From positions 1 to 64,000 of the forward strand of contig OENT01000020.1 of assembly GCA_900239685.1 (NCBI GenBank): DNA of 64,000 bases, written 5' to 3'. How positions within the stretch are numbered: position 1 is the stretch's first letter; every line of letters starts with the position of its first letter. Of this stretch, positions 1 through 11,298 are shown in pieces. Below the pieces are notes generated by a model that saw nothing but the letters and a program-made list of their open reading frames with translations, had not been told where the DNA came from and ran no database searches. The position numbers and the translations under genes are program-made. Origin of the DNA: Rotaria macrura (lineage: Eukaryota; Rotifera; Eurotatoria; Philodinida; Philodinidae).

Positions 1-99
1 TTACGAGAAAAGATAATCATGGACAGGATTTGCAAACTAGTGATCGAGAGAAGTTTTGGACCACCCTATGTAATGTCAAACAATAATTCCGTTATGGAC

Positions 100-214
100 C
101 AGGAAACGCCAGGATCTTCGCGCTGGAAATGACAGGATCTGGGTACAGGAAACGAGGAAATCCTGCGCCACGAAATGGCAGGATCCTGATACCCGAAACT
201 GCAGGCATTTTTTC
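100..214. repeat. 23-bp tandem repeat, about five degenerate copies
   Basis: Five consecutive 23-bp blocks start at 100, 123, 146, 169 and 192. Most begin with a C followed by GAAA-type sequence (CAGGAAACG, CTGGAAATG, CAGGAAACG, CACGAAATG, CCCGAAACT) and then carry CAGGATC or a variant. The block is much richer in G+C than its surroundings. A related stretch, CAGGAAACGACGGG, recurs near 249, and CCAGGAAACAG near 581. The unit is not a multiple of three, so the reading frame open across it is unlikely to be coding. Its function is unknown; it could be a minisatellite or part of a transposon end. Confidence 0.7.
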
Positions 215-751
215 CCCTGTCCTTCTGTTGATTCCCTCATCTGTCAGGCAGGAAACGACGGGAGCTCTCCAGAAAAATCCGTAGTCTTTCCGGACGGAAT
301 ACTGCTTCCACGTTTCTGGAGGATCGGTCCCGGATTTCTCGACTTGAGTGCGACCGTACATCGCCATGTCGTATATGGAGGAAAAAACGATCGTTAACGG
401 TTCTCGTGTACTAAATGTGTCTACTTATTCTGTTTTACACCAAGATTTCTATATATTCGAATTTTTTTGTATGTACTTGATAGTAGTACTGGATCATGTA
501 AAGTGGTAAAATAAGAAAGCGTACGATCTCAAGTGAAGCATATAATGTGGTCTACAGTCATATGTGAAATCATAATTGTCGACCAGGAAACAGAAAATAT
601 GGTAAATAAACATGCCACTGGTGATCTCAGGTGAGAAAATCATGCAAAGATGATATTAGTTCTACCAAGATTAGTTGGCAATCAAAAACCGTAAGATCAG
701 TATTGTATGAGGATTTATCCAAAATTCTTCCATAAAATTATACAAAACCAT
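215..751. other. Intergenic stretch without a recognised gene
   Basis: I see no coding region, RNA gene or clear repeat here beyond short echoes of the neighbouring 23-bp unit near 249 and 581. The first 99 bases of the window also show nothing I can name. Confidence 0.5.
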
Positions 752-2058
752 TGTATGCAAGCGACATGGTATACATTGATAGCTGCAATTTTTGGTGTTA
801 GTTTTAATTGTGAAAACCTCAGCTTTCTATCTTTTTCGAAAAGAAAGTTATACTCAAAATACTCTTCTGGCGAAAAAGGGCTATTTTCTTCATGTTCTAG
901 CGGACATTCCGGTTTCGAAAAGTTTCGTGTAGCTGGAGGGTGTGCCACAGAACTTTTATTTTAGTCTCCAATGAAAGAATGTAGTGAGTTCTATACATTT
1001 CATAAGAAAAAATGGATGCAGATTCTCAACATCTTGTTGAATAAAAGGTGTTTCAGGAATTTTCTGTTATCGAGACGAGCTAAAATCGATGGAAATCACT
1101 TCCTACAGGTTATTTTTAGGATAGGATCTCAATTTCTTATATAGACAATTGCGTGAGAACACTGCCGTGAGGTAACTAGAAAACTCATCAAGTTTTTGGA
1201 AGTTGTTATATGGTTTTTGTGCTAAAAGCATTGCTACGATTGCAGCCGATTATAACTTCTGCTTTTTATGTTCAATTTTCTTACGCGTTCACGGAATCAT
1301 GTCAAATCACGTATCTCAGTGATATCGTCATCCAACAACTCACGTACGCAATTGTAAGCTTGAAGTAAAATTACCACCCACGACTGATAGAAAAATATCA
1401 AAAGTTCTGGCTAACTCGATTGATAAGAATATTTCAAATAGATGAAACGATTCAACATTTAGCTCTTTGCTGAGTAAAGTCTTTCAAGTGGACACTTTCA
1501 TGCCCATGAAAATTTAAGGGTGCTGAGCATGAATACATATATGAAAAAAGTTATAATAATGCCAGAAACAGTAACCGGTAAGTCTATCGAAATGTAGTCG
1601 GCGTTTGTCATTTTTGTAAATATCGAATTTTAATTTAGCAAACATTGGCATCGCAGAAAACCTAGGTGGTCTTGAGGATATTAATATGTAGAATGTGATT
1701 TCCATCGATTTTAGCTCGTGTTGATAACAGAAAAATACTTAAAAACCGTCTGGTTTTCCGAAACCCTATTATCAAGATGTTGGGAATCTGCATTCGGTTT
1801 TTTACTGAAATGTATAGAACTCACTTCACTCTTTCATTGACAACTAAAATGAAGGTTCTTTAACACACCCTCCAGCTACACGAAGCTTTTCGAAACACTA
1901 ATACCGGTGAGAAAATGAGAAAAAAAACTTTTTCTGCTGGAAGAGTAATTTGAATGTAACTGTTTTTCGAAAAACATAAAGAGCTGTGGTTTTCGCTATT
2001 GAAACTAGCGCCCAAAACTGCAGCTATCAACGTATGTTACGCAGTTTGCAAAAAACGT
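752..2058. mobile_element. Fold-back element with long inverted arms
   Basis: The left arm (about 752-1106) and right arm (about 1688-2058) are imperfect inverted copies. Matching blocks include TTGATAGCTGCA near 777 with its complement near 2020, AGCTGGAGGGTGTG near 931 with its complement near 1866, and GATGGAAATCACTTCC near 1088 with its complement near 1692. The arms carry small indels and many substitutions, so this copy is not recent. The spacer of about 580 bp (1107-1687) has no long reading frame and no transposase that I can recognise. I read it as a non-autonomous fold-back or MITE-like element. I did not find a clean target-site duplication. Confidence 0.75.
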
Positions 2059-2480
2059 TGATTTAATGATAGTGTAAGCCGTGTGGATTGACCCATGCCT
2101 TATGAACTGGTCGAACAATGAAGATTTCAATATAGCTTGCCATCGAACTTTCGCTTCGAAAGTTTTCTGGATCTGTTTCTAAGAATACTCTGGAGAGCAC
2201 CGTAATATAAGCATAGATTTGCTTCATATCAAATATTTCGATTTTCTGTCTTATCTAGTTTATCACCAACTCTGTGCATCTACTTAAGTGAGGAATACGG
2301 TTACAATCAACATAATTATTAATTTTAAATTCATTTGAACGAAATTCTGTATGTTTTTATAGGGATTAATGCAATTTTGCAATACTGATTAATACATATT
2401 TTGTTTAATTGTCATATGTCATAAATTACACACTCAAAATACACACAAAGGTATAAAATAACAAAACAAATATTATTAGA
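2059..2480. other. Intergenic stretch downstream of the cytochrome b561 gene
   Basis: This is AT-rich sequence between the fold-back element and the stop codon of the minus-strand cytochrome b561 gene. It should hold that gene's 3' untranslated region. I see no gene or repeat in it. Confidence 0.4.
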
Positions 2481-3245
2481 CTATTTTGTCGAAATTTTTC
2501 TTTTGACATAACGATTTTTTACTTGTTCGACACATTTGTGTGCAAGGAGAAGCATGCTAGATGTGAGTAAATAAAAAATAGCAGAGTACGCAATCGTATT
2601 TTCAGGCATTTTATGCTTAAACCAATTTGAAGCCATTCCTAGTATTAATACGAAGCAGGATACAGTAAAAAGAACGACACCAGATGTGGCATGATAAATG
2701 CGAAGTTGTGCATAAGTAAGTCCTACAGGACGTACAAATCGTTGAAGAACAGTAAGGAAGAGACCAGCAAATGCTTGTAATAGTGTCCATAGAAAAACAA
2801 TAAATCCAATCAAACCGTGCCTACGATAAAACAAAAGTATGAAAGTCATTAACTGATAGACAGCATTTTCATGTACCAGCTTGTAAAATGTGGTTTGTTT
2901 CCTTGCTGTTTTCTTAAATAGATTGCTGTAAAAGCAATAGTAGCGCAAATCGCAGAACCAGCTTGTAAAAGTGAATGAATGAAAATTTGTTTTCTTCGCG
3001 CCAATGGTGGAGATCGAGATGTCTCTTCTGGCGAAAAGATATGTATCGCTTGAAACATACAACCGAGATACTAAAACAATAAAAGATATTATTTATCTAA
3101 ATTTTTCTCGACTACCATGAATGCATTGTCTTACGCTTATAGCCATTAGTGACGGATGTAGTTTAAAAAGACCGTCCTCCCATATTGACAACATAACAAA
3201 TAGAAATACCAGTACGGTAGAAACACAAATAGCCACTGTATTCAT
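2481..3245 (-). CDS. CYB561D2: Cytochrome b561 domain protein, CYB561D1/D2 type
   Basis: Three exons join in frame: 3135-3245, 2877-3070 and 2481-2820, giving 214 residues, close to the roughly 220 usual for the CYB561D2 family. Such proteins sit in internal membranes and pass electrons across them, from ascorbate to an acceptor such as ferric iron, through two haems b. Four histidines fall where the family has its haem ligands: LHPSLM (about residue 30), FIHSLL (69), WHGLIG (103) and IYHATSG (about 137). About six hydrophobic segments are visible. The WHG codon is split by the second intron (TG|G), which supports the splice model. The start is the first ATG of the 5' exon, before a hydrophobic segment. 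D1 and D2 paralogues cannot be told apart here; the symbol is the nearest family name. Confidence 0.85.
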
Positions 3246-3325
3246 CCTAAATATACAGTTAAGTGAAATTTCTAGATTAAATACATTTGAGGGAAAATGT
3301 AAACAAGGAATGTTGACAAATGTAT

Positions 3326-3360
3326 TTATATATATATATATATATATGTATATATTAATA
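3326..3360. repeat. TA-rich microsatellite
   Basis: An alternating TA run interrupted by a single TG lies between the cytochrome b561 and ARPC4 genes. It is simple sequence without evident function. Confidence 0.8.
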
Positions 3361-3557
3361 AAAGCAATAATAAAAAAGCACGAGAAATCAACGAGTAAGT
3401 CATTTCATATGAAAAAAAATGAAGAACCAAAGAATAAGTTTGCTTCGACATTGATGCACAGTGGTTGTTCAAGAGAAGCAAACGAAAGAAAAATAAGAAT
3501 AAGAACAGACAAAAATGAAATATGCGTTCGTACTGCATTGTAAAGGCGGTGTAAAAA

Positions 3558-4325
3558 TTAGTTGAATTTCTTTAAAAATTCTTCAGCACACATTCGTGCA
3601 CGTGAACTAACAGCCAATTTCATTTCACTAATTTCTTTATCGATTTCCTCAAGAAAATAAATGATAAAATCAACTAAACGATGTTTATACATTGTTTCGG
3701 CGTGGAAATTGGTTATTAAAAAACTGATATCATATTCCTAGAAAGATATGATTGATAATAAATAGAGTACAACACAATAACATAGTTTAACATACAGGAA
3801 TTGGTTTTCGGCGAAGTATATGAAAATCATCAGCACGTTGCATCATAAAACGCATTAATCGTTTGCATAAAATTTTCTCAAGATCATCTGCCTAGTTAGA
3901 TAAAAAGTCAACAAAGTGAAAACTCAGTTTGTTTTCATGAAGTTTTGCATTTTACTTGTTTAACACCAATACTAATGCGGACGGAATTAACTGAACCTTC
4001 GATAAGGATTCGCTCGTTTTGATTGCGACTAATTACTACCGGATTAAGCAACAATTGTTTTGAAGATCTAATTATGAAAAATATAGATACCGTTATGATT
4101 TGGAAAAAACGCGAGAACACGTACTTGACTTCAACTTCAGGTTTATTATGGCGTTCAACAACTTGCGATTCGAAATTTTCGATGCAAAATGCTGCTTGAA
4201 GTGTTGCTCGAATAGCATCAAGATATGGCTTATGTGCAGATGTCTGAATGCAATAATAAATTAGTAATATGATCAAATAACTGAGAAAAAGTTCAACTTA
4301 CTCTTGGGGGGACCGGTTGAGTCAT
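3558..4325 (-). CDS. ARPC4: Actin-related protein 2/3 complex subunit 4
   Basis: Five exons join in frame: 4302-4325, 4125-4243, 3956-4067, 3796-3891 and 3558-3737, giving about 176 residues, against 168 in mammals. ARPC4 is one of the two central scaffold subunits of the Arp2/3 complex, which nucleates branched actin filaments in the cytoplasm. Diagnostic stretches include [71 protein letters not shown] and [14 protein letters not shown]. The first coding exon is only 24 nt (MTQPVPPR), and that N-terminus is slightly longer than usual. All introns are GT-AG and roughly 50-65 bp. The gene is divergent from NOP56. Confidence 0.96.
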
Positions 4326-5562
4326 ATTTGGATATGAAGAGAAAGAAAATAAGATAAATAAAGATAGTAGACAAGAAAAACCACAAACGGATGGATGATA
4401 AACAAATGAACAAAAAGTGGACAAGTGATTAGGTAAATGATGCCAAACAGAACACAATGATTCGTTCGTTCTTCAATAACACTATATCCAAACATTTTAT
4501 CCTCCGACTTATCACTGATCTATAGTGGCATCTATCGGTGCATTGAAAACAAATAATAGTTTTTCCACGTCTCAGAGGATTTTAATTGCTTCAAAAATTA
4601 CTAGATAATGATTCTATCTTTGAAACAAAGCGTTCTACCTTAAAAGTAAAGCTCTAGATAAACTGAAGCGTCTCGTAATTATTAGAATATAGTGAAACTC
4701 GAACTTCATAGAACTAGTCATAAAACAAAATACCAAAAATGTGAAGGAGAATCTTTCAAATGTGATTAGTTCATGAATAATAATGCTTTTGTGTATAATA
4801 TTCCAATACACTGTCGTCCATAGTGCATACGAGCACATATATCCCAATTTTAGTTAACTACATTTAGACTAGAAAAATACCAGAGTATTAATATTATGTG
4901 TGTCTTCACTAGATACTCGATACTGAAGACAGTATGTCTATGATCATACAAACACGGGCAGTAATATATTTTTACAGAAGACGAAAAACGAAGATGATGA
5001 ATAATAGGGTTGGATCCAATTGTTTTCAGATGAATATCATTGTCAATGTATGACGAAACGAACAAACCAACGTTGAAGGTTATGATGTCTTAATCTTCTG
5101 ATGGGAAGAATATCGTTCTAGAAAATAGAATCGATGGAAAACTAGAAATTTAGACTTATTCTCATCGTTATTACGTTTGATATCGAACTTAAATCACTAA
5201 CTCGTGTAGATTAGACACATGAGATAAATTTTTACTCTTGTCATTGTTTGGCATCAAATTTTGCTTCGAAGAAATCGATCATTTCTTTTTCATATTACAC
5301 AAACTACCATACATGGTAAATAATATAACGTATTGCAAAAATTTAATGCATTGATGTAGAGCGACATCTCGACTAGCAGAGTTTTATGTATTTATTGACC
5401 AACAAACTAATATATTGAACCACTAATAAACTACAAACTTTTTCTTCTTATTTTCTATTCGATCGAAAATTTTCGTCTGATATCGTTATCGTTTCTCTTG
5501 ATTTCAGATTTGTATTCTTGCGCAAACTATTACCACATTTTGCGCACCGATTAAGTTAAAGA
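4326..5562. promoter_or_regulatory. Divergent intergenic region between ARPC4 and NOP56
   Basis: About 1.2 kb of AT-rich sequence separates two start codons that face away from each other, so it must hold the promoters of both genes. I see no further gene, no clear TATA element that I would defend, and no strong inverted repeat. Confidence 0.5.
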
Positions 5563-8197
5563 ATGGTATGAATATTGTGAATTTGTTCATTTTTTTCAAT
5601 ATTTTAAAAAAATTTCTTTTTTTATTAGTCGAATCTTTACGTACTCTATGAACATGCATCCGGTTATGCATTGTTTCGTATTCGAGAATTCGAGGAGATT
5701 GGTATGAATTTACCGCAAGTCGAAGAAAGTGTAGTTGATTTATCGAAATTTGCGACGGTTGTGAAACTTGTTGCATTTTACCCATTTCAATCGGGTGTCA
5801 ATGCACTGGATAATATAAATGCAGTGTCCGAAGGTTAGTTCTCAATTGATCCTTCTAAGAAAAATCGAAAGGAATTAATATCTTCAGGCTTGGTTCATGA
5901 TGATCTCCGTGCATTTCTCGATACAAATTTACCAAAAGAAAAGAAACGTGCTAAAATGATTCTTGGTGTTGCCGATTCTCGTATTGCATCAACTATCAAT
6001 GAACTTTTTTCAATTGCATGTCAACATACTGGTGTCGTTCCTGAACTTCTACGAGGTAAGTTTTTTCATAAGACGCATGTTAATTATTGAATCTTATAAA
6101 TTTCGATTCAAAGGTCTTCGACTTCATTTTCCTAACTTGGTTAAAGGTCTGACGGATCAAAACCAAAATAAAGCTCAGCTTGGTCTAGGTCACGCATATT
6201 CACGTGCCAAAGTTAAGTTTAATGTAAATCGTGTCGATAATATGATTATTCAATCGATTGCTTTACTCGATCAGCTTGATAAAGATATAAATACTTTTTC
6301 CATGCGTATTCGGTGAGAATATTTTTGATTTTTTTCTTTTTCTCGAAATTCTATTCTGCTTTTTGGACTTATTAGAGAATGGTATGGTTATCATTTTCCG
6401 GAATTAATTAAAATTGTTCCTGACAACTATACATATGCACGTGTTGTTCATTTAATTAAAAATCGAAAAGAATTTACCGGCGATAGCGAAGAAGAATTAG
6501 AAGCGATTACTATGGATAGTGGAAAAACAGCAGCAGTTTTCGAAGCTATGAAAACAACTATCGGTTGGTTTGATATGATGTTTTTCTGTTGACTTATTTT
6601 TTAATTTTCTTAAAGGTATGGATATTTCACCAATCGATCTTATCAATATTGAAGCATTCTCTATTCGAGTAATTCATTTATTTGAATATCGTAAAAGTTT
6701 ACAAGAAGTAGGTCCATATTAATCCATTTTTTTCTGTTTTGAAATTTCATTTCCTATGATTGTAGTACTTACGAAGTAAAATGGGTCAAGTAGCACCGAA
6801 TTTGGCCAATCTTATCGGTGAACAGGTAAATATTAGAATCCAATATAGTGAATACTCTAGAATATATTATCTTCGGGAAAATCAAATATCGAACTCATAA
6901 CTAAATATGCAAACATAAATATTCGATATTGCTAATGTAGAATTCAACAATAGTGAAACAAGATACTCAAAAATCTTAAATGACTTCCATCATTGAATTC
7001 CAGTACACGCATAGAATTCTTTCATCATTTATTATCTATTAGAAGATAAAGCAACAAAGGACGAAGATGGTATAAGCATACGTTGTGAAATTGAATGGCA
7101 ACTCTTGATAAAAAGCATTGTGAAATATTCTCGAAACAACGTATAAAGTAATATCTTCACGTGGAAATATAGATTTCGTTCAATTTTTTCGAGTTTGATG
7201 GAATTTAACCACGAATACAATTAATCAAAGTTTAATGGACGAGACGACATGTGATAGAAAAATATGAAACATGGACCTAATTAATAGACAACAAGTACTC
7301 ATGAAATCTTCATAGTACAATGAAAAATATTCTAGCCGTAAAAGTTCTCAATTTACATGCATCATCCTTTTTCGTATGAGGATTAATGAAAAAATTCTTG
7401 AGTATGAGAGGATTAGTCATCACTTCGTCTACTATCTAGTGTTGTCTTACAGGAAAAATTTGAAAATATTTATGATTCTTTCGAACGTAATTATGGATAC
7501 GCTTCTTAGGTTGGTGCTCGTCTTATTGCTCATGCGGGAAGTTTAACGAATTTGGCTAAATATCCAGCATCGACAATTCAAATATTAGGTGCTGAAAAAG
7601 CTCTCTTTCGGTAAGACAACATTATTTGTGTTTCTTTAATCAAGCGAAAGAAACAACAAATATTTTGTTTTTGAAATCTGTTCATAGAGCATTGAAAACC
7701 AAAGGTAACACACCTAAGTATGGTCTCATCTATCATTCGTCACATATTGGTAAAGCAAGTACACAAAATAAAGGTCGTATATCACGTTATCTTGCTAACA
7801 AATGTGCAATTGCATCAAGAATTGATTGTTTTTCGGGTTGGTTCACTCGTTTTCTTGTCTAAAATCTGTATGATAATTTTCATTATTTTTAATTTTCTAT
7901 CTAAAAGAAATTCCAACTTCTATATTTGGTGATCGTTTAAAACAACAAGTAACTGATCGATTAAAATTTTATGATAGTGGAGAACTACCAGCTAAAAATG
8001 TCGACGTCATGCAATTAGCATTGCAAGAAGCAGAAGTTGAGCGTGAAGAAATTTTACTTAAAGAAAAGAAACGAAAGAAAAAAGAAAAGAAACGCCGTAA
8101 AGAAGCTGAAGCCGAAGCTGAAGCCGCAAACAATAATCATCATAGCAATGGAATAACGCCACTTGAAGAAGCGGTTAACAGAATGGAAGTTGCTTAA
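5563..8197 (+). CDS. NOP56: Nucleolar protein 56, box C/D snoRNP core
   Basis: Ten coding exons join in frame: 5563-5565, 5629-5833, 5888-6055, 6114-6312, 6376-6563, 6616-6707, 6766-6825, 7510-7610, 7688-7836 and 7908-8197, giving 484 residues. NOP56 pairs with NOP58 and fibrillarin in box C/D particles that guide 2'-O-methylation of rRNA in the nucleolus. The N-terminal domain reads [13 protein letters not shown]. The middle carries the family block [20 protein letters not shown] and [11 protein letters not shown]. The NOP domain contains [20 protein letters not shown], then [23 protein letters not shown] and [19 protein letters not shown]. The tail is a short lysine-rich stretch rather than the long KKE/D tail of vertebrates. 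The first coding exon is just the ATG, followed by a GTATGA donor. One intron (6826-7509) is 684 bp; the others are about 50-80 bp. Confidence 0.97.
6826..7509 (+). other. Long intron of NOP56
   Basis: This 684-bp AT-rich intron stands out among neighbours of 50-80 bp. I see no nested gene, snoRNA box pair that I could defend, or transposon end in it. Confidence 0.6.
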
Positions 8198-8253
8198 AGT
8201 TCTTTCTTGTTTGTTTTTTGTTTACTTCCGCTATGTTATTATTTGTTTCGACA

Positions 8254-8259
8254 AATAAA
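8254..8259 (+). terminator. AATAAA polyadenylation signal of NOP56
   Basis: A canonical AATAAA hexamer lies 57 nt after the NOP56 stop codon and before the LSM6 start codon 84 nt further on. It is the only such signal in the short space between the two genes. Confidence 0.6.
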
Positions 8260-8342
8260 AACTTCTTGTTACAAAAAAACAATAACTGTTAAGTACAACT
8301 TTGTTTTCCTTTGTTGTAGATTAGATAAAGGACTAAAGTATA

Positions 8343-9969
8343 ATGACATCAAGAAAACAAACGCCCAGTGATTTCTTGAAACAAATTATTGGTCGGCCAG
8401 TTGTTGTTAAACTTAACAGTGGCATTGGTAAGAAAGAAATTTCTCTTAAAATAAGATCATAGAATAAATTATAACACGAGGATTAATATAGTTAGGTAGA
8501 TTATGTAACTATGAGTGTATCGTTTTTCTCTACCTTGATCAATGCTCTTTGATTCATAAATCTCGTGAATTTTTATATTGAAATATGTTGATCCTTCTTA
8601 AATAACCTTTCTTGCAAAACGCTTCAATGAGAATAGTTAAAAATAGACGACAGTTGTAAATTGCTTACAAAGATTAAGACAAGTAATTAAATAAATTATA
8701 CACCTGTGAATTCTTCTCCGTTTCTAAATCGGCGTCAAAGCACGTCCATTCGTTGACAGTCTTAAATTTTATGATTCTTTGGTTGTTAGAAAAATCGTTA
8801 TGGTAGCCAAGTAAATGAAAACAGAAGGCTGCATGGAAATGAGGACAAATCGTCGGTATATAACAGACTAACACGACTATTCGATATGTTTATTAATTTG
8901 ATATGCAATGGGCATATTTATTGAGAGTAGGCAATAAGAAAAAGAAAAACTGTTATTTTAAGTAAGAATGTCTTGATGAATCAGTTGAACAAAATACATC
9001 AATATATGTATGAATAAGACGAAGCCGAGAACGGATTTACGACTTATGTTATATCAATAATCAATAATGATGTGCAAGTTGTTACTGAACTGAAACAATA
9101 CATAAAAGTATCATGAACAGCATTATCGAAAATTTTGACGTATACAAATGATTAAAATTTGAACAAACAATGATCTAGTTTCAGTGTTGTGATAACTAGA
9201 GATGTGAAAGAAGTTAGACACTTGTAATAAACAATTCTTTTCTTTTGAATTACCACTATTTTCTTCACTCAGAGATTTTAGGAAATTCGATAGAAACATC
9301 GATGTTAATAAAGGCAACATTTTTCTCCGTTCTTCACATCACTAGATACGCGTTGTCATGAGTAAAAAAATCATTATGTTTCTTAGTATGGGATTTAGAC
9401 ATTTTAGAACGAGAAAATATCAGTTCAAAATATGTATCGGCAAACAACCTGGACAGTGAAATAGTTGAAAATGCTCAATCAACTCTTATAAATAATACAT
9501 TGATGAACTTATTAACTAATTTAAATATCTATTTTTTCTTAATCAAATGAAAACATTGCATGTTCTTCGCCAGAGATAAAATTAACTAAGTCACATAGAT
9601 ATCGATAAGAAACTTGTAACGGAGTCACCTTGATTTTTTTTTCAAAGAACAGTATGTGATTTACTTTTTTTTTATGACCTTGTCTGACACGATTGGAACT
9701 TCAATCGATGTAGTTTAGTGAACAAGACACGTCGATTTCTAAAATACACTTTGAAATAGCTTGACCGGAATTCTTCTGATTTAGTTTTCTACGTTCAACA
9801 TTAATTTTGTTTAGATTATCGTGGTGTATTGGCATGTCTTGATGGTTATATGAATATAGCATTGGAACAAACGGAAGAATATAATGGCGGACAACTTAAA
9901 AACAAATATGGTGATGCTTTTATTCGTGGAAACAATGTCTTATACATATCGACTCAACGAAAGAAATGA
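8343..9969 (+). CDS. LSM6: U6 snRNA-associated Sm-like protein LSm6
   Basis: Two exons, 8343-8427 and 9815-9969, give a 79-residue protein; human LSm6 has 80. LSm6 is part of the LSm1-7 ring (mRNA decapping) and the LSm2-8 ring (U6 snRNA in the spliceosome). The Sm1 motif is visible as IIGRPVVVKLNSGIDYRGVL, with the exon junction inside GI|DYRG, followed by ACLDGYMNIALEQTEEY. The Sm2 motif is YGDAFIRGNNVLYIS. The gene follows NOP56 by 145 bp in the same direction. A 1387-bp intron holds most of its length. AATAAA at 9992-9997 is a likely polyadenylation signal, 22 nt after the stop. Confidence 0.96.
8428..9814 (+). other. Long intron of LSM6
   Basis: This 1387-bp intron has a GTAAGA donor and a TTTAG acceptor. 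It is AT-rich and I find no gene, RNA or repeat in it that I can support. Confidence 0.6.
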
Positions 9970-9991
9970 AAGATTTTTGAAAGATTGTATA

Positions 9992-9997
9992 AATAAA
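9992..9997 (+). terminator. AATAAA polyadenylation signal of LSM6
   Basis: An AATAAA hexamer sits 22 nt after the LSM6 stop, in the 118-bp gap before the tail-to-tail SLC35E3 gene. The two transcripts therefore end very close together or overlap. Confidence 0.6.
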
Positions 9998-10087
9998 AAT
10001 CAAATGTTGAAACTGTCATAAAGATAGACAGGGAATACACAAAAAAAGCATAAAATTCATCACAGATTCTTCTTTTTTTTTCTTTAC

Positions 10088-11298
10088 TTAAACAACACTG
10101 TTCGTTGGATTCACATTCCAACGAGAACATGGTAATTGATTCTGTTCACTCATACGAACGAATGTATATGAAAATAAACCCAATAATGTCAATGAGATAC
10201 CAATAAACTGTTTAAAATTAAGACTATCTTGAAATAGAAAGAAGCCACCGACAAGTATTGATATTGTTTTCATGTGACCAATCATATTGTATGTTAATGC
10301 TGATCTGTATTTGAAAAAATCAAATTAAAAAAGACTACAAGAAAAGTCTATTTGACTCACGTATTTTTAATAACCCAATACACGGATAGATTAACAACGA
10401 AAGCAGCAATACTCGAAGCTAGAACAGCTAGCAGAGCTGTTTGTTGTTCCTCGCTCGATGCGTATGATGGCAAACTTTCCATAGTAAGTATAAACGGTAT
10501 AAGTAATAATGCTGATAATGGTGCTTGATAATAAAGTAATTGTTGAGAATTCATTTCTAAATCTTTTAAGCGTTCAGCAACCCATACTTGGTAAAGTGAC
10601 GCTGATAGAACACCAATCGATGCTATGATTGTACCGGACATGGTTAATTGAATATCATTAACGGAATGTGTACACACTCCAACAACAACCGGTATTAATG
10701 TTGCAATAACGGCACGCGAATATTTTGTTTTATAATATTGCCATGTTATGAGTGCAACAACGGGTGTTGTTAAAACTTTAAACAATTGATACGTACCTAT
10801 TGTATTGTATTCTAATGATAAATTCGTAAATACAACAAACAAGCAAAATGCTATTGCCAATGGCAGAACTTTAACAATTGGTACGGTTTTACGTACAAAT
10901 GTATTCATTTGTAAGCATATAACAAGACCTAATGATGTGAATGCCATTTGTATTGCAGTTAATGTCATAGTTTTGATTTTACAATGGGAAAATATATACT
11001 TGTTAAAAAATATAATACCTATGGATGATAAAATATTCGCTGCACAACCGAATACAACACGAATATGTTCTTGAAGGATATCTTTAGACATAGTTGATGA
11101 TGGTTCACGCTGATTTGATGGATGTGTTGGTAATGAATCGCGGTTAATCTATAGACAAAAGAGCACATGATGAGAATATGGATTAGCGTAAAAAAAGAAA
11201 AAATCTTTGAGAAAGATGCATACGAGTGATGTTGCAGACTCATCTGCTATCATTTCATCATCATTGACATTCTGTAAATAACTGCTTTTTGTTGACAT
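10088..11298 (-). CDS. SLC35E3: Nucleotide-sugar/triose-phosphate transporter family protein, SLC35E3 type
   Basis: Three exons, 11224-11298, 10361-11148 and 10088-10304, give 359 residues. The protein is a multi-pass membrane protein of the SLC35 drug/metabolite transporter superfamily; the substrate of SLC35E3 is not established. Family features include SSIGIIFFNKYIF in the first membrane segment, FTNLSLEYNTIGTYQLFKVLTTP in the middle, and YWVIKNTSALTYNMIGHMK near the end, followed by the last two membrane segments. Human SLC35E3 is about 313 residues. The extra length is an acidic, serine-rich N-terminus of about 45 residues that spans the first intron, plus a short C-terminal tail. It converges on LSM6 and diverges from the ATP-grasp-like gene. 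Confidence 0.9.

Noticed and set aside
92..367. Minus-strand open frame of 91 codons at the left end
   Set aside because: It runs across the 23-bp tandem repeat, whose period is not a multiple of three, and it has no recognisable domain or splice context.
707..964. Open frames on both strands over the first fold-back arm
   Set aside because: Both overlap the left arm of the inverted repeat, and the frame is not kept in the right arm, so they are chance frames in a non-coding element.
3121..3543. Plus-strand open frame of 140 codons
   Set aside because: It overlaps the first exon of the minus-strand cytochrome b561 gene and a TA microsatellite; its composition is low-complexity and shows no homology I recognise.
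10805..11074. Plus-strand frame opposite the SLC35E3 gene
   Set aside because: It is antisense to the conserved transporter exon and has no independent support.
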